A stretch of 64,000 bases of DNA from ZC4RG30 sp039932715 (GTDB lineage Bacteria > Pseudomonadota > Gammaproteobacteria > Steroidobacterales > Steroidobacteraceae), in assembly GCA_039932715.1 (NCBI GenBank), contig JBDTPN010000002.1:62001-126000 (forward strand), given 5' to 3'. How positions within the stretch are numbered: the stretch's first letter is position 1; every line of letters starts with the position of its first letter. The position numbers and the translations under genes were made by a program. Under the pieces are notes generated by a model. It did no database searches, was not told where the DNA came from, and worked only from the letters and a program-made list of their open reading frames with translations. This document shows, in pieces, positions 16,795 through 25,764 of the stretch.

Positions 16795-17672
16795 TTTTCG
16801 TCTCGGGTGCCAATGGCCAATTCGCGCACGCGGTCATAGCAAACATACTGGCCGCCGGACGCGGCACGTCATTGGTGGTGGGTACGCGAAATGTGGACTC
16901 CGCGTTCGCCAGGGAACTGGCGCAGCAGGGCGTCAGTGTGCGTCAGGCTGACTTCCAACAACCCGACCTGATGCGACGGGCACTGGAGGGCGTGAACAAG
17001 GCGCTTTTCATCCCCACCTATGATGTCAACGACATTCGGCTGCAGCAAAACCTCAATGCCATCGACGCAGCGCGCGCCACAGGCGTGAAGCATGTGGTCT
17101 ATGCGAGTTTCCTGCGCGCTGAGTCGCCACTTGTCGAGCACAGCCGTCTGGTTCACTTCCCGACCGAGCAGGCCATTCGCAACTCAGGGTTGGGATTCAC
17201 CATCCTGCGCCACGCGCTGTACGCCGACATCGTCGTGGGCGACCTGCGCGACACGCTGAAGTCTGGCTTCTTCCGCAGGCCAGGCAGTACATCACGCTGT
17301 GCCTACATCTCGAGGGAAGACCTCGGGATTTCAGCTGCGCAGGTGTTGATGCGCGAGGAGGCCTCAGGGCACGTATACACCGAGACCATGCAACAGACGT
17401 ATTCGGGCGTAGAGGTGGCTTCAATCATGTCCGAGGTTTTCGGCAAGCCGGTGCGCTTTGAGGCAGTGCCGTCTGCGGAATGGCCGCGCTACATGACCGA
17501 GCACTGGGGCGTACCGGCCGAGCTGTCCAAGAGCACGGTGGGCACCATGCAGGCCGTTGAGGCCGGCGAGTTCGATGTGGTCAGTGCCGATTATGAGGCG
17601 ATAACCGGCGCGCCCGCGCGTTCGATGCGGCAGTTCCTGGAGGGGTATCGCGCCAGCAATGCGGGGGCCTGA
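16791..17672 (+). CDS. NmrA-like NAD(P)-binding oxidoreductase
   Basis: This 293-residue protein is an atypical SDR of the NmrA/QorB type. It begins IFVSGANGQFAHAV, a GxxGxxxx cofactor site, with later VKHVVYASF and FTILRHALYADI patterns typical of the family. Such proteins reduce quinones or azo compounds, or sense NADP. The ATG at 16791 overlaps the preceding small ORF. Its divergent neighbour is the caspase-fold gene. The exact substrate is unknown. Confidence 0.85.
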   Translation: MIFVSGANGQFAHAVIANILAAGRGTSLVVGTRNVDSAFARELAQQGVSVRQADFQQPDLMRRALEGVNKALFIPTYDVNDIRLQQNLNAIDAARATGVKHVVYASFLRAESPLVEHSRLVHFPTEQAIRNSGLGFTILRHALYADIVVGDLRDTLKSGFFRRPGSTSRCAYISREDLGISAAQVLMREEASGHVYTETMQQTYSGVEVASIMSEVFGKPVRFEAVPSAEWPRYMTEHWGVPAELSKSTVGTMQAVEAGEFDVVSADYEAITGAPARSMRQFLEGYRASNAGA

Positions 17673-17735
17673 TCTTGGGCCTGGTAGGTGCGTGGCTTCT
17701 GTAAAGCGGGCTACGGTTATTGGCGTAAGATTTTA

Positions 17736-18659
17736 ATGGTGATATTTGGAAAAGAATTTGCTGCGGTGCTGTCGTGCACCCTGCGCAACTGGATTGCGGA
17801 CAACGCCTCCACGACCGGCGCGGCACTGGCTTTTTACTGCGCGTTTTCACTGGCCCCGCTGCTGGTCATCATCCTTGCGCTGGCCGGCTGGATAGTCGGG
17901 GAAGTCGCGGCATTCGGTTTTCTGCAATCCCAATTGACGCTGCTCTTCGGCAGTTCGACGGCAAAGGTGGTGCTGGAGGCAATGCGCCAGTCACATCAGA
18001 CGCAAGGTGTGCTGGCCGCGGCGCTCAGTGTGGGTACGCTGGTGATTGGCGCAACCACGGTGTTGGCCGCGCTGGATCAGGCGCTGGAACACATATTGGT
18101 CGGGAAGCCCAGGCATTCGTCGGGAATCCACACCTGGGTGCGTCGGAGGATTCTTTCCCTGGGTTTCATCCTGGCTGTGAGTTTCCTGCTGCTGGTATCG
18201 CTGGCGGTTTCCACCGTGATTGGCGGAATGCGCTCCTGGGCGACCGAGCGATTCTCTGCTTTCCTCACGCTGGTGAGTGCGCTGGATCTGGTGCTGTCGA
18301 TTGGATTGATGACAGGGCTGTTTGCGCTCATCTATCAATACGTGCCCGCGCAACGCCTCCCCTGGAAGCTGGTGTTCAGCGGCGGACTGCTCACCGCCAT
18401 ATTGTTTTCCGTTGGCAAGTGGACCGTGGGACTGTATCTGGCAACTTCAACTGTACCCAATGCCTTCGGCGCAGCAGCTTCATTTGCGGCCCTGCTGCTG
18501 TGGCTGTATTACACCGCCCAGATCTTCCTGGTGGGCGCAGAATTTACTGCCTGCCTCGCAGGATTGCGTGACGGGAAGTCTGGCGAGGGTCAGCATTCGA
18601 GATCAGGCTACGGCAAAGCACAACAACGAGGGGTGTTACATGACCATTTTGAAAATTGA
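17736..18659 (+). CDS. YihY/BrkB-type inner-membrane protein
   Basis: The protein has 307 residues and six hydrophobic helices with the family signature near the start (TGAALAFYCAFSLAPLLVI) and near the end (SFAALLLWLYYTAQIFLVGAEFT is the region). The family was once called RNase BN but has no nuclease evidence; its role is unsettled and may involve envelope transport. ATG 17736 is preferred over an upstream GTG at 17688 because the family motif spacing fits. The 3' end overlaps the SnoaL-like gene by 20 bp. Confidence 0.88.
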   Translation: MVIFGKEFAAVLSCTLRNWIADNASTTGAALAFYCAFSLAPLLVIILALAGWIVGEVAAFGFLQSQLTLLFGSSTAKVVLEAMRQSHQTQGVLAAALSVGTLVIGATTVLAALDQALEHILVGKPRHSSGIHTWVRRRILSLGFILAVSFLLLVSLAVSTVIGGMRSWATERFSAFLTLVSALDLVLSIGLMTGLFALIYQYVPAQRLPWKLVFSGGLLTAILFSVGKWTVGLYLATSTVPNAFGAAASFAALLLWLYYTAQIFLVGAEFTACLAGLRDGKSGEGQHSRSGYGKAQQRGVLHDHFEN

Positions 18660-19227
18660 GCGCGCGCGGGCGCCAGCCTTGCGAGCCATTGCCGCGCTGC
18701 TTGCCGTTTCATTTTTCACATTGAACATCCCGGTGCTGGCGGCTGAAGGCAAGCCGCTCACCATGCAGAACCTGCTCGATCGCATCCAGATCGAAGACCT
18801 GTTGACGCGTTACTACTACGACCTTTCAATGGGCAAGGCGCACGAATTGTCTGAATACTTCACCGCTGACGCAGTGCTGGATGTCGACGGCACTGTGGCC
18901 AAGGGACACAAGGAAATCGCCAAGCTTTACCAGAAGCCGGAAGGCGCCGCGGCACCCGAGCCCACAGCACAGCGTCGTCGCGGCCACATGCTGCTGACCA
19001 ACCCGGTCATCAGCGTGGATGGCGACAAGGCAACGGCGCATGTGATCTGGACGGGCGTGATGAATGAAGGTGTGGGCAAGGCGCCCAGTCTTTATGAGCA
19101 GGGTCGCGAGGACACCGACCTGCGCAAAGTCAAGGGCAAATGGCTGATCTCGAATCGCTGCATCAGCTCTGACAGTGGCATACCCGATAAATTTGATGCC
19201 ACGTACAAGCCGCGCGAACACTGCTGA
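18640..19227 (+). CDS. Exported SnoaL/NTF2-like protein
   Basis: The 195-residue protein has a signal peptide ending near VLAAEG and a SnoaL-like cone fold (IEDLLTRYYYDLSMGKAHEL, then FTADAVLDVDGT). Related domains act as hydrolases, cyclases or dehydratases on small molecules, or only bind them. A strong GAGGGG site precedes the ATG, which lies inside the end of the YihY-type gene. The substrate is unknown. It is one of at least four SnoaL-like genes in the window. Confidence 0.82.
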   Translation: MTILKIERARAPALRAIAALLAVSFFTLNIPVLAAEGKPLTMQNLLDRIQIEDLLTRYYYDLSMGKAHELSEYFTADAVLDVDGTVAKGHKEIAKLYQKPEGAAAPEPTAQRRRGHMLLTNPVISVDGDKATAHVIWTGVMNEGVGKAPSLYEQGREDTDLRKVKGKWLISNRCISSDSGIPDKFDATYKPREHC

Positions 19228-19248
19228 CAGCGCGCCGGCGCATGGCGT

Positions 19249-20469
19249 TCATTGCGCGGGCTCGATGCGCAATATGGCGCCTTGTTCTTCGTCAGTGGCG
19301 ATGTACAGCAGGCCGTCGGGTCCCTGTTTTACATCGCGGATGCGCTGGTGCAGGTCAGTCAGCAGCGACTCGCGGCGCATTTCTTCCATTTTCGAGCTCA
19401 GCACCACACGGTCGACGCGACCAGTGCCTGGTATTTCGCCGTAACGCACACCGCCGACGAACAGGTCCCCTTTCCATTTAGGCAGGACGTCGGCGTTATA
19501 GAACGTCAGTCCTGCAACTGAAATCGAAGGCGTCCAGTAGACCATGGGCAACTCGAAGCCGTGGTGCGTGGGTTCATTGCCCTCAGCCTGCCACGGTCCG
19601 GGATAGCTGCGTCCCAGGCTGACGATGGGCCATCCGTAATTGCGTCCCGCGCGCAGCAGGTTGATTTCATCCCCACCATTGGGGCCCATTTCGCTGAGGA
19701 ATACCTCCCCGGAGTTCGGATTGACCGTGAGTCCCAGCGCCGTGCGGTGGCCCATGGTGTAAATCTCCGGACGGTAGCCTTCCTTGCCGACAAAGGGGTT
19801 GTCCCTGGGCACCGTGCCATCGTCGTTGAGTCGCAGCACCTTGCCCGCCAGCGAGGAGGGATCCTGCGCGATCTTTCCCATTCCGCCACTGGTGCCTATC
19901 CACAATTTGGCATCTGGCGTCATGGCAACTGCAGCCGGACCGCCGGTGATGTTTTCTCCCACCCAGACATCCGTTGTGTCTTGCAGTCGACCGTCGAAAT
20001 AGCGCGCACGCGCAACCGCCGTCGTGCGTCGATTGTCCTGCAAGGGCTTGGTGTAGACGATGTACACGAAGTGGTTCTCGGCGAAGCGAGGGTGAACTGC
20101 CATGCTCATGTAACCGTGTACGCCAGAGGAAATCGTCGGGATGGTCTGCGGACCTCCCGGCACCTCGAGCAGCTGCGCGGTCCCTCTTGCAATACGTTTC
20201 AATTGGCCGCCGCGCTGGGTGACCAGCAGGTCGCCATTGGGGAGGAAGGCGATACCGTAGGGCCACGCCAGGCGGGCCAATACGGTGACGCGAATATCCT
20301 GGCCTTCAGCAGTGTGATAGTTAAACGGCCCTGCGCCCAGCGGCTGCGCAAGCCCCGGGGGAGCCTGGGGAATGCCATTGGCGTTGGCAGTCACTGCGCG
20401 TTGCGCCACGGTGATTGCCGGAAACAAGGCAATGCCTGCAAGACAGAAACCAAGCCGCAATGAACGCAT
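19249..20469 (-). CDS. PQQ-dependent sugar dehydrogenase-like (YliI type) protein
   Basis: This 406-residue exported protein belongs to the soluble glucose dehydrogenase-like six-bladed propeller family. Visible hallmarks are PYGIAFLPNGDLLVTQRGG, GHRTALGLTVNPNSGEVF and EMGPNGGDEINLL, plus YGWP. Members oxidise aldose sugars using PQQ in the periplasm, but many have unproved substrates. ATG 20469 is chosen for its GAGGGG site and the signal peptide after it; the frame is open to 20541. It diverges from exodeoxyribonuclease III. Confidence 0.9.
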   Translation of the reverse strand: MRSLRLGFCLAGIALFPAITVAQRAVTANANGIPQAPPGLAQPLGAGPFNYHTAEGQDIRVTVLARLAWPYGIAFLPNGDLLVTQRGGQLKRIARGTAQLLEVPGGPQTIPTISSGVHGYMSMAVHPRFAENHFVYIVYTKPLQDNRRTTAVARARYFDGRLQDTTDVWVGENITGGPAAVAMTPDAKLWIGTSGGMGKIAQDPSSLAGKVLRLNDDGTVPRDNPFVGKEGYRPEIYTMGHRTALGLTVNPNSGEVFLSEMGPNGGDEINLLRAGRNYGWPIVSLGRSYPGPWQAEGNEPTHHGFELPMVYWTPSISVAGLTFYNADVLPKWKGDLFVGGVRYGEIPGTGRVDRVVLSSKMEEMRRESLLTDLHQRIRDVKQGPDGLLYIATDEEQGAILRIEPAQ

Positions 20470-20539
20470 GTCTACCCCTCGCGCCGCTGGTGTTATCTTT
20501 GTCCGCGACAACAATGATAGCGTCACCTGTGGAGCAGTC

Positions 20540-21337
20540 ATGAAATTCTATTCCTGGAACGTCAACGGCATTCGCGCCGTGGTCAGGAAGGGCACCTTCC
20601 AGAAATTCATTGCCGAGCACCAGCCGGATATTCTCTGCCTGCAGGAGACCAAGGCCGAAAAGGGCCAGGCCGAGGTCGACCTGGCCGATTACCATGAGTA
20701 CTGGAATTCGGCTGAGAAGAAGGGCTATTCAGGCACTGCCATCTTCTCGAAGCAGCAACCCCTCGTGGTCACCAACGGCTTTCCCGACAGCTTCGCGAAG
20801 AAGTTCTCGTTTGCCGATGAGCTCAAGCGCGATTCGTGGAACGAGGGGCGTGTCGTGACTGCGGAGTTCGCCGGGCATTACGCGGTGACGGTATACACCC
20901 CCAACGCCAAGGATGACCTCTCACGCATTCCGCTGCGCCACCAGCACTGGGATCCGGCCTTCCTCGACTACGTCAAGTTGCTGCAGCAGAAGAAGCCCGT
21001 GATCTTCTGTGGCGATCTCAATGTCGCGCACACCGAGATGGATCTGGCCAATCCCAAGCCCAACAGGGGCAAGAAGGGATTCACCGACGAAGAGCGCCAG
21101 GGCTTCCAGAATTTTGTGGATGGCGGCTTTGTCGATACCTTCCGCATGTTCACGCAGGGCAATGGTCATTACTCCTGGTGGTCGAATTTCGCCAACTCGC
21201 GCGTACGCAATGTGGGATGGAGAATCGACTATGTGCTGGTGTCTGCATCCATCAGCAACAAGGTCCGGGAAGCCAGGATCCATCCCGATGTCATGGGCTC
21301 GGATCATTGCCCGGTCAGCATCGACATCGATCTGTAG
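20540..21337 (+). CDS. xth: Exodeoxyribonuclease III
   Basis: This 265-residue protein is an exonuclease III/AP endonuclease that cuts DNA at abasic sites and degrades 3' ends during base-excision repair in the cytoplasm. The family motifs are complete: WNVNGIRA, LQETK with the metal-binding Glu, GDLNVAHTEMDL, WRIDYVL and the final GSDHCPV with the catalytic His. The start ATG follows GGAG. It stands alone between the sugar dehydrogenase-like gene and the ArsR operon. Confidence 0.96.
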   Translation: MKFYSWNVNGIRAVVRKGTFQKFIAEHQPDILCLQETKAEKGQAEVDLADYHEYWNSAEKKGYSGTAIFSKQQPLVVTNGFPDSFAKKFSFADELKRDSWNEGRVVTAEFAGHYAVTVYTPNAKDDLSRIPLRHQHWDPAFLDYVKLLQQKKPVIFCGDLNVAHTEMDLANPKPNRGKKGFTDEERQGFQNFVDGGFVDTFRMFTQGNGHYSWWSNFANSRVRNVGWRIDYVLVSASISNKVREARIHPDVMGSDHCPVSIDIDL

Positions 21338-21384
21338 CCCGCATTGAATCCAGGAGCGGCTTGACGCGGCGATGATTCATGTCT

Positions 21385-21408
21385 ATATTCACCCTTATGG
21401 GTGAATAT
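21385..21408. promoter_or_regulatory. Perfect inverted repeat, likely ArsR-family operator
   Basis: Arms ATATTCACCC (21385-21394) and GGGTGAATAT (21399-21408) are exact complements around a 4-base spacer. The repeat lies 6 bp before ATG 21415 of the ArsR-type regulator gene, as expected for an autoregulatory operator. It also argues that the ATGs at 21379 and 21397 are not the start. Confidence 0.7.
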
Positions 21409-21414
21409 TCATCG

Positions 21415-21738
21415 ATGCAACTCAATGGGGTGTTCAACGCCTTGGGCGATCCCACGCGCCGCGCCATCCTCGCGCGCTTGTCGGGTCGCGAGGCCCGCGT
21501 CACGGAAATCGCCGGGGAATTTCCGATTTCACTCAACTCCGTGTCAAAGCACATCCGCATGCTTGAGCGGGCGGGGCTGGTGCGCCGTTGCATTTCAGGA
21601 CGTGAGCACTTGCTTTCACTCAATGCCGCACCACTCGCGGAGGCACAGGCCTGGATAGAGAAGTACCGCTCGTTCTGGGAGGACCGCCTCGCCAAGCTGG
21701 ATACCTACGTGACTTCCAGGAAAGGAAAACGCAAATGA
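21415..21738 (+). CDS. ArsR-family transcriptional regulator
   Basis: This is a 107-residue winged-helix repressor (NALGDPTRRAILARL, then SLNSVSKHIRMLERAGLV as recognition helix). It has no obvious metal-binding cysteine cluster, as is usual for ArsR proteins paired with SRPBCC genes. ATG 21415 is chosen because a perfect palindrome covers the two upstream ATGs. The gene ends in ATGA shared with the SRPBCC gene, so it very likely represses this three-gene operon through the palindrome. The inducer is unknown. Confidence 0.9.
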   Translation: MQLNGVFNALGDPTRRAILARLSGREARVTEIAGEFPISLNSVSKHIRMLERAGLVRRCISGREHLLSLNAAPLAEAQAWIEKYRSFWEDRLAKLDTYVTSRKGKRK

Positions 21739-22190
21739 ATACTGCCTCCGTTGCTGTTGCAATTGACGCTGTTGTTGTCCGACGCACCATCGCAGCGTCT
21801 GCTGAAGACCTTTTTGATGCCTGGCTTGATCCGCAGGCACTGGGGGCGTGGATGCGCCCGGGCGAAATCCACAGCACCGTAGCCACGCTCGATGCTCGAG
21901 TCGGGGGCCGCTATGAAATAGTCATGCATGGCGCCACCGAGCAGTATCCGCATAGCGGGGTGTACCGTGTAATCGATCGACCGCGCCGCCTGGTGTTCAC
22001 GTGGATCTCTCGCGGCACCGAGCAGCAGGAATCGCTGGTGACAGTCGACTTTCTTGCCCGCGGCCAACGCACAGAAGTGGTGGTGACCCACGAGAAATTG
22101 CCGGAAAGTGCGCGACCTTCGCACACCAACGGCTGGACTAGTGGATTGTCGCGTCTTGATGAGGCCGTTCTGCAGGGTACGCTCAAGTGA
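21735..22190 (+). CDS. SRPBCC (AHSA1-like) domain protein
   Basis: This 151-residue START-like protein has the AHSA1 signature (FDAWLDPQALGAWMRP at the start, GGRYEI, then the PRRLVFTW strand). Such proteins bind hydrophobic ligands; stand-alone bacterial copies are mostly uncharacterised and are commonly paired with ArsR regulators. Its start overlaps the ArsR stop and its stop overlaps the GST start by four bases, so all three are translationally coupled. It may act on the signal sensed by the regulator. Confidence 0.9.
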   Translation: MNTASVAVAIDAVVVRRTIAASAEDLFDAWLDPQALGAWMRPGEIHSTVATLDARVGGRYEIVMHGATEQYPHSGVYRVIDRPRRLVFTWISRGTEQQESLVTVDFLARGQRTEVVVTHEKLPESARPSHTNGWTSGLSRLDEAVLQGTLK

Positions 22191-22846
22191 GCGACCGAAT
22201 CCGCCTCACAACATTCAAATGGGTTCCACCGCTGGCGCAAGGAGTGGTGAAGGACTTGCGCGTGCGCTGGGCACTTGAGGAAGCCGGCCTGCCCTATGAA
22301 GAGAAGCTCATTGCGCACGGCGAGCACAGCAGCGCGCGGTATCGGGCGCTGCAGCCCTTTGGCCAGGTCCCGGTGTACGAGGAGGGCGACCTCACCTTGT
22401 TTGAAAGCGGCGCCATAGTGATGCACATAGGGGAGCGTTGCCCGGCGCTGCTGCCCAGGGATGCCCACCGTCGCGCCCGCACATGCACCTGGATATTCGC
22501 AGCACTCAATTCTGTCGAACCGAATGTGCAGAACCTGGTATCGCTGGATCTGTTCTTCCAAAATGAGGAATGGGCCAGGATGCGTCGGCCGGCCGCCGAG
22601 AAGTTGGCCCAATCCCGCCTCGATGCCGTCGCTGAATCGTTAGCGGGTCGCGACTACCTGGAAGAGGAGTTCACCGCCGGCGACCTCTTGATGGCGACGG
22701 TACTGCGCAATTTGCGCCACACACGCATGGTCACGGACAATCCTGCACTGGCTGCCTATCAGGAGCGTTGCGAGGCGCGGCCCGCGTTCCAGCGTGCGCT
22801 GGCGGCGCACCTTGCACCTTTCGAGCGCTACGCACCCGCTGCCTGA
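22187..22846 (+). CDS. Glutathione S-transferase-like protein
   Basis: The 219-residue protein has a thioredoxin-like N-domain (LRVRWALEEAGLPYEEKLI, then QPFGQVPVYEEGDLTLFESGAI in the glutathione-binding region with the cis-Pro) and a helical C-domain. It would conjugate or reduce electrophiles with glutathione in the cytoplasm. The start is GTG at 22187, overlapping the SRPBCC stop. It is the last gene of the ArsR operon, which therefore looks like a small detoxification unit. Confidence 0.9.
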   Translation: MSDRIRLTTFKWVPPLAQGVVKDLRVRWALEEAGLPYEEKLIAHGEHSSARYRALQPFGQVPVYEEGDLTLFESGAIVMHIGERCPALLPRDAHRRARTCTWIFAALNSVEPNVQNLVSLDLFFQNEEWARMRRPAAEKLAQSRLDAVAESLAGRDYLEEEFTAGDLLMATVLRNLRHTRMVTDNPALAAYQERCEARPAFQRALAAHLAPFERYAPAA

Positions 22847-22936
22847 GCCTGGTATGGGGCGGAGCATCGCGAATGATCATCCGCTACCAAGGGGAGATTT
22901 CCTATAGATTAGGCGCAAACCAAAAGGGAGGTCGAT

Positions 22937-24151
22937 ATGGGCAATCTCTTCCAGCGCGTCACCAATATCCTCAAGTCACCAAAGACCGAGTGGCCGGTAA
23001 TCGCGGCCGAGCCAGCAACCGTGGGCTCGCTTTACGTTCCGTATGTTTTGTTGCTGGCCGCCATCGGGCCGGTGGCCATGATCCTGGGAGGCGGCGGAAC
23101 CGGATTCTTCAGGTTCAGCAGCGCAATCCTGCTGCGCATCGGCGTCTGGCAGTACATTTCCTCGCTGCTCAGCGTGGCGCTTTTTGCGCTGGTAATCAAT
23201 TTCCTGGCGCCACAATTCGGTGCGACCAAGAACACGGTCCAGGCCTTCAAAACCGCCGTGTATGCCAGCACTGCAGCGTGGATCGGTGCTGTTGGTGGGT
23301 TGCTGGGCTTCGGCCTCGGCACGCTGTTGGGAGTGGCCGGTGCGGTGTACAGCATCTACCTGCTGTACCTGGCATTGCCCCACACCATGAAGGCGCCGCC
23401 CGAGAAGGCGACCACCTATGTGGTGGTCATCATCGTCGCCTACATAGTCATTGCGATACTTCTGGCTGTGATCGGTAGCGGCTTGGGGATGTCCCGTATG
23501 GGGCTGGCGGGTCTGGGTGGCATGCGCACAGCGCAACATGATGTGCAGACTTTTGATCCTGACAGTCCGCTGGGGCGGCTTGAGAGTGCGGGCAGGAACC
23601 TGGAGCAGGCTGACAAGGCAGGCAAGCTCAAGGATCCCTCGCAGGCCATGGGCCAGGTGATGGGTGCCCTTGCCGGCGCCAGTGGGGGCACGGTCGAAGC
23701 CGTCGATACCGAGACACTCAAGTCGTTCCTGCCGCAAACACTTGCAGGCCTGCCGCGCAAAAGCATCTCGGCCGAGCGTAACGCTGCGATGGGAATGCAG
23801 TTTGCAGTCGCACACGCCCGCTATGGTGACGATGGGCATGATGTGAAGCTGCAAATTACCGACACGGGAGGCGCCGCCGGATTCATGGCAATGGCCGGCT
23901 GGGCCAATGTCGAAAGTTCTTCCGAGGAAGGAACCCGTACCGAGCGCGTGGGGCACGAAGGTGACCGGCTGGTCAAGGAAGTCTGGGACAGTGCCTCGAA
24001 GTCGGGTGAGTACACCGTGGTGGTGGGCAAGCGTTTCATGGTCGAGGCGCAGGGTGGAACGGCCAGTATCGCGGATCTCAAGGCCGCTGCAGCCGCGGTG
24101 GATCTGGCGCGACTGGAATCACTCAGGAATGCAGGCGTGAAGCACGAATAG
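22937..24151 (+). CDS. Yip1-family membrane protein with C-terminal soluble domain
   Basis: The 404-residue protein has an N-terminal Yip1 domain with about five membrane helices between residues 25 and 190, opening FQRVTNILKSPKTEWPVI, typical for bacterial Yip1 proteins. The remaining 200 residues are soluble and not recognised. A strong GGGAGG site precedes ATG 22937. Bacterial Yip1 proteins have no settled function. It precedes the thiopurine methyltransferase gene by 12 bp and may share its transcript. Confidence 0.85.
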   Translation: MGNLFQRVTNILKSPKTEWPVIAAEPATVGSLYVPYVLLLAAIGPVAMILGGGGTGFFRFSSAILLRIGVWQYISSLLSVALFALVINFLAPQFGATKNTVQAFKTAVYASTAAWIGAVGGLLGFGLGTLLGVAGAVYSIYLLYLALPHTMKAPPEKATTYVVVIIVAYIVIAILLAVIGSGLGMSRMGLAGLGGMRTAQHDVQTFDPDSPLGRLESAGRNLEQADKAGKLKDPSQAMGQVMGALAGASGGTVEAVDTETLKSFLPQTLAGLPRKSISAERNAAMGMQFAVAHARYGDDGHDVKLQITDTGGAAGFMAMAGWANVESSSEEGTRTERVGHEGDRLVKEVWDSASKSGEYTVVVGKRFMVEAQGGTASIADLKAAAAAVDLARLESLRNAGVKHE

Positions 24152-24163
24152 CCTGGTTTTCGC

Positions 24164-24817
24164 ATGCAAGCAGATTTCTGGCATGAGCGCTGGTCGAAGC
24201 AGCAGATCGGCTTTCACGAAAGCGTGGCAAATCCGCTGCTGCTCGCCCATTTCGCAGCGCTTGGCGTCGCAAGAGGTGCGCGGATATTCCTGCCGCTGTG
24301 TGGCAAGACATTGGATATCGACTGGCTGCTGGCGCAGGGCTATGGCGTCGCAGGTGCGGAGCTCAGCCAGATTGCCGTGGCATCCCTCTTCGAACGGCTC
24401 CAGCTGGTGCCCCACATCGAACAGCTTGATGATCTCGAGCGCTGGAGCGCCGCGGGCCTGGATGTTCTTATCGGCGACGTGTTTTCGCTGTCAGCCAAAA
24501 CGCTGGGTCACATGGATGCGGTGTACGACCGTGCCGCGCTGATTGCACTGCCGCCGGACATGCGCGCGCGATACGCCCATCATCTGGATACGATTACAGG
24601 GGGTGCGCCCCAATTGCTGATTACGCTGGACTATGACCAGTCGCTTTTGGCCGGGCCACCCTTCTCGGTGGGCGCAGAGGAGATCCGCAGTCTCTATGCC
24701 CACCGCAAGCCAGTGCAAATCGCCGGCCAGGAAATTCCCGGTGGCTTCAGAGGTTTGAACCAGGTGCACGAGAACACCTGGCTGCTCGGCAAGCGAAGCC
24801 CTGACCCAGCCTATTGA
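24164..24817 (+). CDS. tpm: Thiopurine S-methyltransferase
   Basis: This is a 217-residue SAM-dependent methyltransferase of the TPMT family. Signature stretches are FWHERW near the start, FLPLCGKTLDIDWL for SAM binding and VYDRAALIALP in the middle. The length matches bacterial TPMT, which methylates thiols and, in some bacteria, selenium or tellurium compounds. It converges on a leftward exported-protein gene and their 3' ends overlap by 7 bp. Confidence 0.93.
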   Translation: MQADFWHERWSKQQIGFHESVANPLLLAHFAALGVARGARIFLPLCGKTLDIDWLLAQGYGVAGAELSQIAVASLFERLQLVPHIEQLDDLERWSAAGLDVLIGDVFSLSAKTLGHMDAVYDRAALIALPPDMRARYAHHLDTITGGAPQLLITLDYDQSLLAGPPFSVGAEEIRSLYAHRKPVQIAGQEIPGGFRGLNQVHENTWLLGKRSPDPAY

Positions 24818-25743
24818 TAGCTGGCGGGCAGCGGATACAACCCGTCATACGGCGGCCAGTTGGGAACCGGGCGATCCTCCGGCGCGTAATAGAAAGCGGC
24901 ATGGATGTCGCGGATCTTGCCGTGATCCAGGTGGAACAGCTCGGTGAAGTGATTGCGGCGCTTGGCATTCTTCGAATCACGCCGGAACATGGCCGACACC
25001 ATCACCGCCTGTGACTCCTCGTCGATCACGTAGAAATCGCGGATGGCGACAATGGCCACGCCGAAGTCTGACTGGGTTCGACAATCGGTCTTGCCGTTGT
25101 TGCCGATATCCATGCCGTCGCGCATGGGCGTGTTGAATGTGGGGAACCCGTTCTCGTAACGCGTACACCCGGGATGGCCCTTGACGATAAAGCCATTGTG
25201 ATTGGTGATGCCGTCGAAGTAGGTGTTGACCACTGCCTGCAGGGCTTCGCGCTGCAAGCGTTCGGCTTTTGGCACCACACGCTGCGCCGGCAGCGTGGCG
25301 CGCAGCGTGTCGATGTTGAACGGTGTCTTGCCTGGTTCACCTGTCACGCCCGGGTCGCTTTTCCTTGAAATGAACCATTCAGCTTCGGTGACCTGGTTCC
25401 ATTGCACCTTGAGGCGCAGCGCGACCACGGCTTCTTCATCGCCCATGCGCACGGTGCCGAAATAGCCGGCCTGCTCCTGCACGGGATCCAAGTAGTGGCG
25501 CTGTATGGAACCCAGTCCGGTGACCGATTTCCATAGGCCTTGACCCTCAGGGATCACCACTGAGTTTTCGGTCTGGCGAAAGCCCACCCACAATCCGCCC
25601 TTCTCTGGGCTGTGACTGGCCACAGCGTTGAGGTAGGTGTCGAGGTGCCGCCTGAGGCAATCGCGATTGCAGTTCTGGGCGCCGGCCGCCGCCGCGACCA
25701 GCAGCGCTCCCATGGCGAAGAATGCGATAAATGTTTTTTTCAT
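24811..25743 (-). CDS. Exported protein of unknown function, 310 aa
   Basis: A signal peptide (MKKTF, then a hydrophobic run to AAGAQ) is followed by a CNRDCL pair and LRRHLDTYLNAV, a helix like that opening SnoaL/NTF2-type domains. The second half again shows an NTF2-like run (LQAVVNTYFDGITNHNGF, then HFTELFHLDHGKIRDIHAAF), so the protein may hold two such folds. It is the last gene of a leftward run of exported proteins. Function unknown. Confidence 0.75.
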   Translation of the reverse strand: MKKTFIAFFAMGALLVAAAAGAQNCNRDCLRRHLDTYLNAVASHSPEKGGLWVGFRQTENSVVIPEGQGLWKSVTGLGSIQRHYLDPVQEQAGYFGTVRMGDEEAVVALRLKVQWNQVTEAEWFISRKSDPGVTGEPGKTPFNIDTLRATLPAQRVVPKAERLQREALQAVVNTYFDGITNHNGFIVKGHPGCTRYENGFPTFNTPMRDGMDIGNNGKTDCRTQSDFGVAIVAIRDFYVIDEESQAVMVSAMFRRDSKNAKRRNHFTELFHLDHGKIRDIHAAFYYAPEDRPVPNWPPYDGLYPLPASYQ

Positions 25744-25764
25744 GAGCCCCCCAGTTGTAATCGT

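Noticed and set aside
17688..18659. RNase BN function for the YihY-type protein
   Set aside because: That name came from an old misassignment; the protein is a multi-helix membrane protein with no nuclease motif.
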